60,241 nucleotides of DNA from positions 1-60,241 of the forward strand of contig JBCBSS010000024.1 of NCBI GenBank assembly GCA_039819065.1. The letters run 5' to 3'. This DNA comes from JBCBSS01 sp039819065 (lineage in GTDB: Bacteria; Bacteroidota; Bacteroidia; Cytophagales; Cyclobacteriaceae). Shown here piece after piece: positions 42,826 through 51,348 of this stretch (its first letter is position 1; every line of letters starts with the position of its first letter). The notes under the pieces were generated by a model. The model made no database searches and was not told where the DNA came from. It saw only the letters and a program-made list of their open reading frames with translations. The position numbers and the translations under genes were made by a program.

Positions 42826-43338
42826 TTAATTATTCCTTCTGTTTTGCTGACGCTGGTTTTGCTGATCACGGTATTGTTGTCTTCGCTGCTGTTGCTGCTG
42901 TTGCCTTCTTCTGAGCTGGTCCAATACAAACTTTCTGAATTCTTCTTCACCTCTTCTTAGTCTGAGTAATTGTTGGGAAGTAATGATCTTCAACAACCGA
43001 TCAGAGTACGTTTTCTCCAGATCAAGCTGTCTTTGTTTGAATTGTAATCCTAACTGTACAAACTTTTTCCGCTCCTCTTCTGTGGCGTTCTGAGCATCAA
43101 ATTCTTGTCTTATGGTTTTATACTCATTACCGATTGACTGTCTTTGCTTTCTGAATTCGTTGTACACTGGCCAGAACTTTTCTGCTTGATCCGGTGTCAA
43201 ACCAAGCTTTTCTGAAAGAAAGGCTATCCGGGTGGTTTCTAGCTTACTCTTTCGCTTATCACCCTTCCCACCGGCATCCTGCCCGAAGCCTGGTATAATC
43301 AACAGGCTTAAAACCACTATTGCTACTAACTTTTTCAT
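42826..43338 (-). CDS. Spy/CpxP-like periplasmic protein with Gln/Arg-rich tail
   Basis: A 170-residue exported protein with a signal peptide (cleavage near GFGQ, about residue 20). The helical body (about 30-135) carries the LTxxQ-like pattern LGLTPDQAEKFWPVYNEFRK, then KKFVQLGLQFKQRQLDLEKT, seen in periplasmic stress proteins of the Spy/CpxP type. The C-terminal 30 residues are almost only Gln, Arg and Asn. It lies between the anti-sigma-like membrane protein (23-nt gap) and the outer-membrane protein, so a role in envelope stress sensing is likely by inference. Confidence 0.72.
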   Translation of the reverse strand: MKKLVAIVVLSLLIIPGFGQDAGGKGDKRKSKLETTRIAFLSEKLGLTPDQAEKFWPVYNEFRKQRQSIGNEYKTIRQEFDAQNATEEERKKFVQLGLQFKQRQLDLEKTYSDRLLKIITSQQLLRLRRGEEEFRKFVLDQLRRRQQQQQQRRQQYRDQQNQRQQNRRNN

Positions 43339-43361
43339 CTTATTTTGTGCATTTAAAGTCT

Positions 43362-43841
43362 TTAAAAATATTCTCCTGAGAGGTCATGATCATCCAGTAA
43401 TTCTTCCAGTTCCTCTTCAGATATGTCTTCATCTATTAATTGTAAATCAATATCCTCTTCTGTTCCGAGCGTCCAATCAATTTCATCCCCAATCTCTTCG
43501 ATCAACTCGTCAGTTGAGATGTCACTTAATTGAATGTATTCGATCAGCTCTTCCGTACTTACTTGTGAAATGAGACCCTCGATATCTGTTGGCTCTCCAA
43601 CCGAATTACTGTTCAGAAAGACATACACCGCTATAGCTATTGCTACAATGATCGGTATGGCAAGGCGTAGACCATATCCTAATTTGGGCATACCTACTCG
43701 CGACGTTTGTTTTTCCGTCACCCTCGCTTGTATGATGCCGGGAAGCTTATCGAAATACCCATCAGGTACTTCGTATATCTGCTTCTTTTCTATGTCGTCT
43801 AATTTCATTTTCTGCTTCATGTCCTTTCCTTGCTTGCTCAT
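43362..43841 (-). CDS. single-span membrane protein, candidate anti-sigma factor
   Basis: A 159-residue protein with a cytoplasmic N-terminal part (about 1-55) carrying VPDGYFDKLPGIIQARV, a motif recurring in membrane proteins beside ECF sigma factors in Bacteroidota (from memory). One membrane segment follows (about 61-76, LAIPIIVAIAIAVYVF), then an extremely acidic periplasmic part (EELLDDHDLSGEYF end). There is no zinc-finger HxxxCxxC. It follows the sigma factor gene by 28 nt in the same operon. Anti-sigma function is inferred from position and topology only. Confidence 0.68.
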   Translation of the reverse strand: MSKQGKDMKQKMKLDDIEKKQIYEVPDGYFDKLPGIIQARVTEKQTSRVGMPKLGYGLRLAIPIIVAIAIAVYVFLNSNSVGEPTDIEGLISQVSTEELIEYIQLSDISTDELIEEIGDEIDWTLGTEEDIDLQLIDEDISEEELEELLDDHDLSGEYF

Positions 43842-43869
43842 TACTTTGATGTTTTAAAGTTCGAAAGGT

Positions 43870-44409
43870 TTAATCTGCCTGTAAAAATTCTTCAATTTTT
43901 TTAACCGCGTGGTGGTAGCTGGCTTTCAACGCTCCCACGCTCGTATCAGTAATCTCAGAGATATCCTCGTATTTCATCTCTTCAAAGTACTTCATGTTGA
44001 ACACAATCCTTTGCTTATCAGGCAGTTTGAGTAATGCCTTCTGAAGCTTGAGTTGGATCTCATCACCATTGATATGAGAACTGTTATCTAGTTTGTTGTT
44101 CAATTCACCTTCTACATCCCCAATGGGTAGAAAGAATTTTTTCCTCTTTTTATTCAGAAAGGTGAGACATTCATTCGTGGCAATGCGATATATCCAGGTG
44201 TAGAGTTGTGCATCCTCCCTGAACTTATCAATGTTCTTATATACCTTAATGAATATTTCCTGTACCAGATCATCGGCATCGTCGTGGTCGATTACCATCT
44301 TACGGACGTGCCAATAGATCTTTTCCTGGTATTTGCGTACCAACAAGTTGAAACCGTAGTTACGACTGTCCTCTTGTTTCAGCTTTTGGATTAATTCCTG
44401 ATCTTCCAA
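43870..44409 (-). CDS. ECF-type RNA polymerase sigma factor
   Basis: A 179-residue sigma-70 family factor with only regions 2 and 4. Region 2 (about 20-95): NLLVRKYQEKIYWHVRKMVI, DADDLVQEIFIKVYKNIDKF, YTWIYRIATNECLTFL. Region 4 (about 120-175): LLKLPDKQRIVFNMKYFEEM, then YEDISEITDTSVGALKASYH. It heads a four-gene minus-strand unit with the membrane anti-sigma-like protein, the Spy-like protein and an outer-membrane protein, typical of envelope-stress circuits. A GGAAC-type sequence lies about 90 nt upstream on its strand and could be an autoregulatory -35, but this is weak. Confidence 0.93.
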   Translation of the reverse strand: MEDQELIQKLKQEDSRNYGFNLLVRKYQEKIYWHVRKMVIDHDDADDLVQEIFIKVYKNIDKFREDAQLYTWIYRIATNECLTFLNKKRKKFFLPIGDVEGELNNKLDNSSHINGDEIQLKLQKALLKLPDKQRIVFNMKYFEEMKYEDISEITDTSVGALKASYHHAVKKIEEFLQAD

Positions 44410-44572
44410 ACCAACTTTTGAATGCTACGCTCTTTAGACATTAAAGATAGAATAAGGTTTAATCAATATGAAAAAATTTGTTTTACAGGCCTGTTCCGGC
44501 TCTTTTCTATGCAAATGGATAGATAGAACTTACCTGAATCAATTGAAATTTTGGTTAACTTGAGACGGGAAT

Positions 44573-45118
44573 ATGTTTAGGCCAATATTTAACTTTTTCT
44601 TCAAACGTTACGGGTGGCATATCGAAGGATACATACCACCGGACTTAAAGAAGTATGTAATTGCCATAGCCCCCCATACCAGCAACTGGGATTTCATTCT
44701 AACAGTAGCCGTCCGTAGTATAATGAGGGTGAAATCTAAGTACCTGGCCAAAAGAGAACTGTTTCGTTTTCCGATGGGCTATTTTTTCCGGTTACTAGGC
44801 GGTTACCCGGTAGACCGGTCGAAAAGCGGTAAGATGGTGGATGCCGTAGCGGACATTTTTAATGCTAAAAAAGAATTTGTAATTGCACTAGCCCCAGAGG
44901 GTACACGGCGCAAAGTCCAACAAATCAAAACAGGGTTTTATTACATCGCCAAAGCTGCCAATGTACCTGTCGTATTGGTCGGGTTAGACTATAGTAGAAA
45001 GACGATAGTGATATCGGAACCGATCTATTCTACAGGGGAAGATGAAAAGGATATAGAGGGAATACTGGATTTCTTTAGAACAATAAAAGGCAAACACCCT
45101 GAGTTAGGAATAAGTTGA
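44573..45118 (+). CDS. 1-acyl-glycerol-3-phosphate acyltransferase family protein
   Basis: A 181-residue PlsC-like acyltransferase. The catalytic block is APHTSNWDF (H-x4-D form as HTSNWD, about residues 35-41), and block III reads LAPEGTRRK (about 103-111). It is shorter than the usual PlsC (about 240) and lacks the long N-terminal membrane segments, so it resembles the small acyltransferases linked to lysophospholipid or ornithine-lipid type substrates. It is membrane-associated by inference. It is divergent from the ECF operon and ends in a weak terminator overlapping its stop. Confidence 0.88.
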   Translation: MFRPIFNFFFKRYGWHIEGYIPPDLKKYVIAIAPHTSNWDFILTVAVRSIMRVKSKYLAKRELFRFPMGYFFRLLGGYPVDRSKSGKMVDAVADIFNAKKEFVIALAPEGTRRKVQQIKTGFYYIAKAANVPVVLVGLDYSRKTIVISEPIYSTGEDEKDIEGILDFFRTIKGKHPELGIS

Positions 45119-45142
45119 TGCCAGCCAATAATGGCATGTTTT
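45118..45142 (+). terminator. weak terminator after the acyltransferase
   Basis: ATGCCA (45118-45123) pairs with TGGCAT (45132-45137), loop of 8, followed by GTTTTT. The stem is short (6 bp), so efficiency is uncertain. Confidence 0.5.
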
Positions 45143-45233
45143 TGGTAAGTCGTATATTCGCGCATCAAACTCGAGTAGGAAGTCTTAGTCGGCTTTAAAA
45201 GCATAACTTAAAACCAAACAACTAAAAAAGGTC

Positions 45234-45749
45234 ATGAAAAAAGCGATTGTAATTGTTAGTCTATTGTTTGTAGCATCCTTCACGGAGGTGAAAGCTCAAG
45301 ACAAGAACGTAGGTGGTATATTTGGTTTCGGTACAGAAATAGAAACCCCTGCCCTTGGTGTCAATGGCGAGTATTTTGTCACAAGTAACATAGCCATTGC
45401 CCCAAGTTTCATTTATTATTTTCCTAATTCTAACAACGGTTTTTTGGGCACCGAAATCACCGTGACTTGGTGGGAACTCAATGCCAACGCTAACTTCTAC
45501 TTTGCAGAAGAAGGTATAGCGGAATTTTATGGTATCGGTGGTATAAACTATACCAATGCCAGAGTGAAGATCGAGAGTCCCTCAAATGGTGAGTCTACAA
45601 CCAGCAATGGTGAAATAGGGCTGAACATTGGTGCAGGAGCCAACTTTGACATCAATCAAAACTTCAAACTTTTTGCAGAGTTGAAATATGTAATTGGTGA
45701 TGCTGATCAGTTAGGAATCTTCGTGGGAGCGAGATTTCCATTGAATTAA
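45234..45749 (+). CDS. small outer-membrane beta-barrel protein
   Basis: A 171-residue exported protein: signal peptide (cleavage near VKAQ, about residue 21), then an OmpW/OmpA-N-like 8-stranded barrel pattern with alternating hydrophobics and Gly/Asn-rich turns (VNGEYFVTSNIAIAPSFIYY, GLNIGAGANFDINQNFKLFA, LGIFVGARFPLN). It is monocistronic by spacing. Ligand and function are unknown. Confidence 0.75.
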   Translation: MKKAIVIVSLLFVASFTEVKAQDKNVGGIFGFGTEIETPALGVNGEYFVTSNIAIAPSFIYYFPNSNNGFLGTEITVTWWELNANANFYFAEEGIAEFYGIGGINYTNARVKIESPSNGESTTSNGEIGLNIGAGANFDINQNFKLFAELKYVIGDADQLGIFVGARFPLN

Positions 45750-45898
45750 TTACGAACTTTTTCTCATCAACAACCAAGTGTTGTATATCACATCGGGCTT
45801 AAGTGCCTTTTGAAAAAGTATGTATATCAGAATGTAATCTAATACTAGTGCGGCCTGTTTTTCGAAAAGGCCTTTACGATTTATTAAATTTTACAACT

Positions 45899-46483
45899 AT
45901 GAAGAAACTTATGTTAATCGCACTTTTCAGTGCTTTCATCGTATTTGAATCCAACGCACAAGCTGGGTTTAGAGTAGGTGTTAAAGGAGGTCTCAACTTT
46001 GCCGATTTTAATACTGACCTTAATACCAGTTCTAGGACCGGATATCATGCGGGTGCGTTTGCCACTATCAAAATTGCCAAGATTGCTATTCAACCTGAGC
46101 TTATCTTTTCCAGCCAAGGCTCACAGTTAGAGATAGGTAATCTTGATGCCACCTTTAACTATGTGAATATCCCGGTGATGTTGAAGTTTTACCTTATCGC
46201 AGGGCTAAACCTGCAAGCTGGGCCGCAGTTTGGTTTTTTGACCTCGGCCAGGCAGGACCTCGACTTGGGTAACGGTGTAAGAGAAGATGTCAGTGAGTTT
46301 TACAAAAGCTCTGATGTCAGTATCGGCCTCGGAGCTGGATGGGATCTGCCCTTCGGGCTTACAGTCGATGCACGCTATAACTTGGGTGTTTCGGAAATTA
46401 GCGATTCTGAAGCGGTTGAGGCAGCAAAGAACCAGGTATTTCAGGTTTCCCTTGGCTATCGCATTATCAACTTAGGTAAGTAA
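45899..46483 (+). CDS. porin-family (PorT-like) outer-membrane beta-barrel protein
   Basis: A 194-residue exported protein starting at ATG 45899, which puts the signal peptide MKKLMLIALFSAFIVFESNA at the N-terminus. The open frame reaches back to 45803 but the added part is not signal-like. The mature start FRVGVKGGLNFADFN is the typical opening of the Bacteroidota PorT-like barrel family, followed by GYHAGAFATIKIAKIAIQPE and SIGLGAGWDLPFGLTVDARY. The C-terminal strand QVSLGYRIINLGK completes a barrel. Family members are common and mostly uncharacterised. Confidence 0.85.
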   Translation: MKKLMLIALFSAFIVFESNAQAGFRVGVKGGLNFADFNTDLNTSSRTGYHAGAFATIKIAKIAIQPELIFSSQGSQLEIGNLDATFNYVNIPVMLKFYLIAGLNLQAGPQFGFLTSARQDLDLGNGVREDVSEFYKSSDVSIGLGAGWDLPFGLTVDARYNLGVSEISDSEAVEAAKNQVFQVSLGYRIINLGK

Positions 46484-46623
46484 AATAGCTTTCATCCTGT
46501 AAGCACCTTATCCTGTCGAATGGGAACTGCATTCCGTCTAATACGGGAAAACGCTTTGCACGATTTCTATAGCTTCACTGTTGGATAGTTATTATAAATA
46601 AACTGAAACGAAAAGAAATAGAA

Positions 46624-46944
46624 ATGGCTGCAATCTTGGGAAATGATGAGAATTTCAATGAGTTGTTAGAATCAAATGAGAAGTTGATAGTGAAGTTCTA
46701 CGCCGATTGGTGTGGAGTGTGCAAGAAGATTAAACCAAGATACAATAGGCTATCCGAAGACGAGAAATACACAGGTGTAAAGTTTGTCGAAATGAAGGCG
46801 GATTTGAACCCTAAAACTAGATTAGCAGCAGGTGTTTATAGCCTGCCATTTTTTGCCACCTATAATGAAGGTGAAATGAAAGGTAAAGTTACGTCGGGAG
46901 ATGAGAGACAGGTAGTTGGGTTACTGGATGAGTTAGTAGCTTAA
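46624..46944 (+). CDS. thioredoxin-like protein
   Basis: A 106-residue cytoplasmic thioredoxin-fold protein. The active-site stretch VKFYADWCGVCKKIKPRY carries CGVC (C31/C34 region) rather than the classic CGPC. Strand 3 has VKFVEMKADLNPKTRLAAGV and the cis-Pro loop reads YSLPFFATY, where classic thioredoxin has a T-P pair. It is a likely TrxB substrate (trxB at 4729), but the changed dipeptide may shift redox potential or specificity. A strong bidirectional terminator follows. Confidence 0.9.
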   Translation: MAAILGNDENFNELLESNEKLIVKFYADWCGVCKKIKPRYNRLSEDEKYTGVKFVEMKADLNPKTRLAAGVYSLPFFATYNEGEMKGKVTSGDERQVVGLLDELVA

Positions 46945-46970
46945 GATTTTTTTAATAAACCAAACGATCC

Positions 46971-47010
46971 GGCCCGGTGATACGAGTTATCACTGGGCCT
47001 TTCGTTTTTA
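46971..47010. terminator. bidirectional terminator between trx and LruC genes
   Basis: Twelve-bp stem GGCCCGGTGATA (46971-46982) with TATCACTGGGCC (46988-46999, one wobble), then a T-rich tail. The upstream side is A-rich, so it can also end the minus-strand LruC transcript. Confidence 0.85.
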
Positions 47011-47025
47011 TACAGTTTTGTTCAT

Positions 47026-49008
47026 CTACCGATCATAAAGCCGGTTATTGTTGCGATAACCACTATTGTCCTTATACCAATCTGGAAACTGTACCCCTCC
47101 AGAGGTAGCCCAATCATTGAACCTGTTGTAGCCGGCGTTGACCGCTGTTTTCTCTATCGGATATTTAAAATCGTGGATGATGTTAATCGCCCATGGGAGC
47201 CCATTTTCAGACTTATAGAACCTACCTTCAGCTATGTTGCTATCATCACTGGCTGTTCCTAAAAGTGTCGTGTCGGCCAAATCTGTCGGTGCCATATCTG
47301 CCAGATGCACTTCCTTGTTTCTTTCTCCGTCAATAAAGATGAAAGGATTGAAAGGTGCACTCCCGAATTGGTCGGAAGGTACAGGTTGGGTGAAAGCAAT
47401 ATTGATTACAATCTCGTCTCCTTCTACTCTTTCAAAAGCCGTTTCGGTGTTGACAAATGCGCCGCCCGAACGACCGATGTTGTCAAAGGCATTGTCAAAT
47501 ACAATGATCACCGGGTTGGTTTGCCCGGATTCTAGGCCCTTACCGTCTAACGTCACGATACCTTGTGTCAAGCGATGACCAGTCACACTTGATATAAGCC
47601 CGGATGATATAGGCATTTCAAAACCAAAACCATTTCTGAATGATGCACCAATGGCCTTGATTCTGAATCTGGCTTCTAATTCTACGAATTCATTTTGGGC
47701 GTTGGCAATACCGATAAACCGGTAGTTCACCACCAAGTCGTTAAAATCATAGTCCCCTTTGAAAGGCCATAGGTCTTCGAACGCTAACGATCCCCAGCCA
47801 AATTCACTAGGGGTGAAAGTTTCATAAGCCTTATCCGCATCCTGAGGGAAGTCATCCAAAGGATCAATAATACCATCACCATCGGTATCAGTGTTGCCCA
47901 GTTCTTCAATGGTACAAGGGAGTGATCCCAGGTCGTTGATCTTATGATTATAAGCTTGGGCTACTTGCCAGGCACCGTCAACCTTATCCATTTCAATCAG
48001 CTCGGAGCTGCCAGCATTAGTCGCCAGGTAGAGCCTGTCGGTTCTATCTATGGCCATAGAAGTAGGACTAAAGGGCAAGTTATCAGCGCTGATTCGGGTA
48101 GCCAAAGCCTCATTCTCAACAACCTCGATACGGTATAAGCCGGAAAAGGCACACATGAATATGGTACCATCAAGTGAAATCGCCATGTCACCTCCACCAA
48201 CTGGAGATTCTAACCCTACTATATTATAGCTGGATATAGTAGTGTTGGTCAACGGATCTATGATATACATCCTTTCGTTTTTCGCAATGTATAGTAAGCC
48301 GTTGGAGTTATTGTATTCCATTCTAGGATAGCTGCCATTGAATGGATTACCCTGTGACTGGACATGAAAAGTAGCTTCATCAATATCGTAGTAGCGCAAT
48401 GTGTTGCCTGTATTATAGTAGACAATTCTATTTGCCCTATCCACCGCGCAAGCGATTGAGCCGCCTCCTTCCAGATCGGAAAGCCTCACTTCATCATAAA
48501 TACCGCTTTCATTGTCAATCGTGTAGAAACCACCATCACCGTTGACGGCGTATAGCAGTTCGCTACAATTCTCTGTCCGACTGAAACGACCACCGGGTTT
48601 GCTTTTGAAGGTAATCCCAACCTGATCTGAGTTAAGTTCTACCTCCATACTCTCAAACTGGCCATTTCTGTTCTTCTTGATGTATAGCTTTTCGAGATAG
48701 TTGGGTATGACCAACCGGGTGGAATACTGTCCGCCTTGATCAGAAAAGCCGGATGTGACGAGACCGTTGAGTGTATCAGAACTCAAAGTGTATATATCGT
48801 AACGTACACCTGCTTCATTGTCATCTTCGGTGATGGTCAGATCGATCGTTTGGGTGGTGGTAAAATCAAAGGTCTGTGGTACGACGAGATCCTGAATGTC
48901 ATCGCTGCTGCCACTGTTTGGAGTAATGTCCCGGTCAATACAGGCCGATAACATCAATACCAAAGCCATCCCAAGTTTCAAGTTTAACTTTCTCATTCGT
49001 TTTTTCAT
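47026..49008 (-). CDS. LruC domain lipoprotein
   Basis: A 660-residue surface or periplasmic lipoprotein with a signal peptide and lipobox LSAC (Cys23 region). Residues about 135-370 form a beta-propeller-like section (repeats such as YYNTGNTLRYYDIDEATF and AISLDGTIFMCAFSGLYRIE). A Ca-binding-type DTDGDGIIDPLDDFPQDADK motif (about 374-393) leads into the LruC domain (about 395-655), recognised by GWGSLAFEDLWPFKGDYDFN, then DLVVNYRF. The C-terminus, W-DWYKDNSGYRNNNRLYDR, closely matches that of the cut LruC protein at 60004. LruC proteins are typical of Bacteroidota and their function is not established. It lies 83 nt after the glycosyltransferase gene on the same strand. Confidence 0.88.
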   Translation of the reverse strand: MKKRMRKLNLKLGMALVLMLSACIDRDITPNSGSSDDIQDLVVPQTFDFTTTQTIDLTITEDDNEAGVRYDIYTLSSDTLNGLVTSGFSDQGGQYSTRLVIPNYLEKLYIKKNRNGQFESMEVELNSDQVGITFKSKPGGRFSRTENCSELLYAVNGDGGFYTIDNESGIYDEVRLSDLEGGGSIACAVDRANRIVYYNTGNTLRYYDIDEATFHVQSQGNPFNGSYPRMEYNNSNGLLYIAKNERMYIIDPLTNTTISSYNIVGLESPVGGGDMAISLDGTIFMCAFSGLYRIEVVENEALATRISADNLPFSPTSMAIDRTDRLYLATNAGSSELIEMDKVDGAWQVAQAYNHKINDLGSLPCTIEELGNTDTDGDGIIDPLDDFPQDADKAYETFTPSEFGWGSLAFEDLWPFKGDYDFNDLVVNYRFIGIANAQNEFVELEARFRIKAIGASFRNGFGFEMPISSGLISSVTGHRLTQGIVTLDGKGLESGQTNPVIIVFDNAFDNIGRSGGAFVNTETAFERVEGDEIVINIAFTQPVPSDQFGSAPFNPFIFIDGERNKEVHLADMAPTDLADTTLLGTASDDSNIAEGRFYKSENGLPWAINIIHDFKYPIEKTAVNAGYNRFNDWATSGGVQFPDWYKDNSGYRNNNRLYDR

Positions 49009-49091
49009 TTCGCTTAATTGTATTTAAACCGAGCGAATGTCTTTGACTTGTATAGCCAAACCTGCCGCTCAGCACGTTTAAAAAATATACG

Positions 49092-50267
49092 TTAAGTAGC
49101 TCTTCTGGCCCTTTCCCATAGCACACTCTGTTTGCCTTTTAAGTAGCGCACAAACCCCATGAACACAGCCAGGTTCATGATGAAAAAATAGAAGGGTATG
49201 AATAGCATTTTGATTCTGATCTGTCGGTTTTCTAAAACCCAACCAATGATAGCCGAGAGATAAAAAGCCATTTGTCCCCATAATAAATAGGTGTAAATAC
49301 CTTCATACCACTGCATCAAAGCGACATTGATTGGAATAATGGCCAGTAGTGCTAATGGGGTAATAGTCCACCTCAACACACGGTGAGAAATGTACTGAAA
49401 TGACAAGAGCCCATGTTTGAGGATGTTCAATAGTGGCAATAACCTGACGATAGACTGGATGCCACCGGCACATATCCTCACTTTGCGTTTCATTTCGTCG
49501 GCGATAGAAGCTGAGGCCGTTTCGATAGCAAAGGCTTTGGGCTGATAGTCTATTTTGTAACCGCGTAGTGCAATGCGCAGTGATATAATGAAGTCATCTA
49601 GAATGGTGTCTTTTTCTACCGCTTCGAATAGCTCCCTTCTTACGGCAAACAACTCTCCGGCTGCTCCGACTGCAGAATAGAGCTCAGCGTCCCATTTCTT
49701 TAAAGCTGACTCATATCTCCAGTATATGCCTTCGCCAGCTCCTGAGGCAGAATCTGCGGCTTTATTGAAAATTCTTTTCTCGCCCGCCACACAGCCTACT
49801 TTTTCATCGGCGAAACAGTTGACTATTTCCCTAATCGCCTCTCTATTGAGCATGGTATTGGCGTCACAGAATACAATGAACGGCGACTTGACCAAACCGA
49901 CACCGCGATTGATGGCGCCAATCTTACCACCGCGCTGGTCATCATGACTTACTCGAATACCTTCATGACGCTCCAGTATTTCTCTGGTGCGGTCATTAGA
50001 ACCATCGGTTACGAAAAGAATGTCCAGCTTCCATTGTGGGTAATCCAGGGCCAGGCAGTTCTTTACCTTTTCCTCAATAATATCTTCTTCATTGTAGGCG
50101 GCGATGAAGAGCGTTACCGGCGGCTCGAAGTTGGTGGCAGAAGTTGTTTTTCGACCTTTCAAGCCTCTTTTGATCTTGACCATTATAAATAGGATCAAGC
50201 CATAGCCGAGGTATGAGTAAAAGATCAGACCCAATAACACCCAAAATATGATTTCTAATGTATCCAT
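49092..50267 (-). CDS. processive-type family 2 glycosyltransferase
   Basis: A 391-residue membrane glycosyltransferase of the PgaC/hyaluronan-synthase type. Layout: one N-terminal membrane segment (about 5-28), GT-A domain with VTLFIAAYNEEDII, FVTDGSNDRT, FCDANTMLNREA (DxD-like), GAAGELFAVRRELF, and the catalytic-base region TILDDFIISLRIALRG, followed by RKVRICAGGIQSI in place of the classic Q/R-xx-RW. At least three more membrane segments lie at the C-terminus. It should polymerise or transfer a sugar at the inner membrane. It is the last of five cotranscribed polysaccharide genes (4-nt gap to the acyltransferase). Confidence 0.88.
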   Translation of the reverse strand: MDTLEIIFWVLLGLIFYSYLGYGLILFIMVKIKRGLKGRKTTSATNFEPPVTLFIAAYNEEDIIEEKVKNCLALDYPQWKLDILFVTDGSNDRTREILERHEGIRVSHDDQRGGKIGAINRGVGLVKSPFIVFCDANTMLNREAIREIVNCFADEKVGCVAGEKRIFNKAADSASGAGEGIYWRYESALKKWDAELYSAVGAAGELFAVRRELFEAVEKDTILDDFIISLRIALRGYKIDYQPKAFAIETASASIADEMKRKVRICAGGIQSIVRLLPLLNILKHGLLSFQYISHRVLRWTITPLALLAIIPINVALMQWYEGIYTYLLWGQMAFYLSAIIGWVLENRQIRIKMLFIPFYFFIMNLAVFMGFVRYLKGKQSVLWERARRAT

Positions 50268-50271
50268 AGTA

Positions 50272-51348
50272 CTAGTAATGCGCTTCGATGGGACGTTTGA
50301 TGGTGATGTCTTTGGTGCTTTGAGGTCTGGCTTCGTTGAGCCTTTCTACATTGCCAAATAGGTAGAGGTCTATGAAACGAATGCTGGAAAGCACTTTGAT
50401 CAATGGCAATAGTATGGCACAGGTTACAAGGGTGACCAAAAAGGATTGTAGTAGGTCAGGCAGGTTGAACATGGAGGCTACAATGGTGCCAATTGGTACC
50501 GCCAGCGCGTAATGATATAGGTAAATAGGCAAAGAATATCTGCTACTAAAGCTGAGTACTTTTGAACTTACCTTGATGTGGATGAGGTAAGAGAGGGAGA
50601 AATAGACAATTGCGATATTGAAGCTTATATAAGTAGATGCATATACCCAAGATCTCAATGAGCCATTATCCATGTAGTTGGTGAAGACCAAGGGAATGGC
50701 TATTAAAGCGATTAACAGCACCAATTTTTCGAAGCTTATTCTTTGCAGAAGATCTTCTCTGTAATGCTTTAGATAGTAACTGAGGTAGAAGAAAAAGAAA
50801 TAGAATATCAGTCTCTTGTCTCCCAGGTAAAAGTAGAATTGACTCGTCTCCATTAGCTCAGTGTCACGCCACCTGAAATAAACGAACCAGGCGGAAGTGA
50901 TGAAAAGCGAAATGGAAATGACCCAAATTGGCCGTACGTTAAATCGTTCTACCGCCCAAAGTATAATGATCATAAATAGTAAGGCTGGGACAAACCATAA
51001 GTGATAATAGGGGTAAACGATCTTGGCTATCAGTGCAGGCCAATTATTGATCAGATGAACCATTTCCTGATGATAGATCATCAAGTTGTACCCGATAAAA
51101 GCTATGAGCCACGGCGTGAGCATACGCAGATTATACTTGTTGATCAGCCCTCGCATTGAGAAGTTGATTAGCTTCTCCCTATTGATCAGGAACCCTGATA
51201 TGGCCAGGAAAAGCGGCATATGGTAGTTATAAAGTAAAAACCGCAAGTTGTTGTCACCGAGCGTATGGGTCAGTACAACTTGCAGGATCAATAGGCCTTT
51301 TAAGGCTTCAATGCCCGGATAGAATCTTCTCTTGCTCAACTGGTTCAT
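50272..51348 (-). CDS. acyltransferase family 3 membrane protein
   Basis: A 358-residue inner-membrane protein with about ten hydrophobic segments. The N-terminus GIEALKGLLILQVVLTHTLG and the YNYHMPLFLAISGFLINREK stretch are the acyltransferase-3 (NodX/OafA/WecH-like) hallmarks. Such enzymes move acyl groups, often acetyl, across the membrane onto sugars. The start overlaps the end of the GT4 gene by 41 nt, so the two are translationally coupled. With MBOAT at 53498, this is a second acylation activity in the same unit. Confidence 0.88.
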   Translation of the reverse strand: MNQLSKRRFYPGIEALKGLLILQVVLTHTLGDNNLRFLLYNYHMPLFLAISGFLINREKLINFSMRGLINKYNLRMLTPWLIAFIGYNLMIYHQEMVHLINNWPALIAKIVYPYYHLWFVPALLFMIIILWAVERFNVRPIWVISISLFITSAWFVYFRWRDTELMETSQFYFYLGDKRLIFYFFFFYLSYYLKHYREDLLQRISFEKLVLLIALIAIPLVFTNYMDNGSLRSWVYASTYISFNIAIVYFSLSYLIHIKVSSKVLSFSSRYSLPIYLYHYALAVPIGTIVASMFNLPDLLQSFLVTLVTCAILLPLIKVLSSIRFIDLYLFGNVERLNEARPQSTKDITIKRPIEAHY

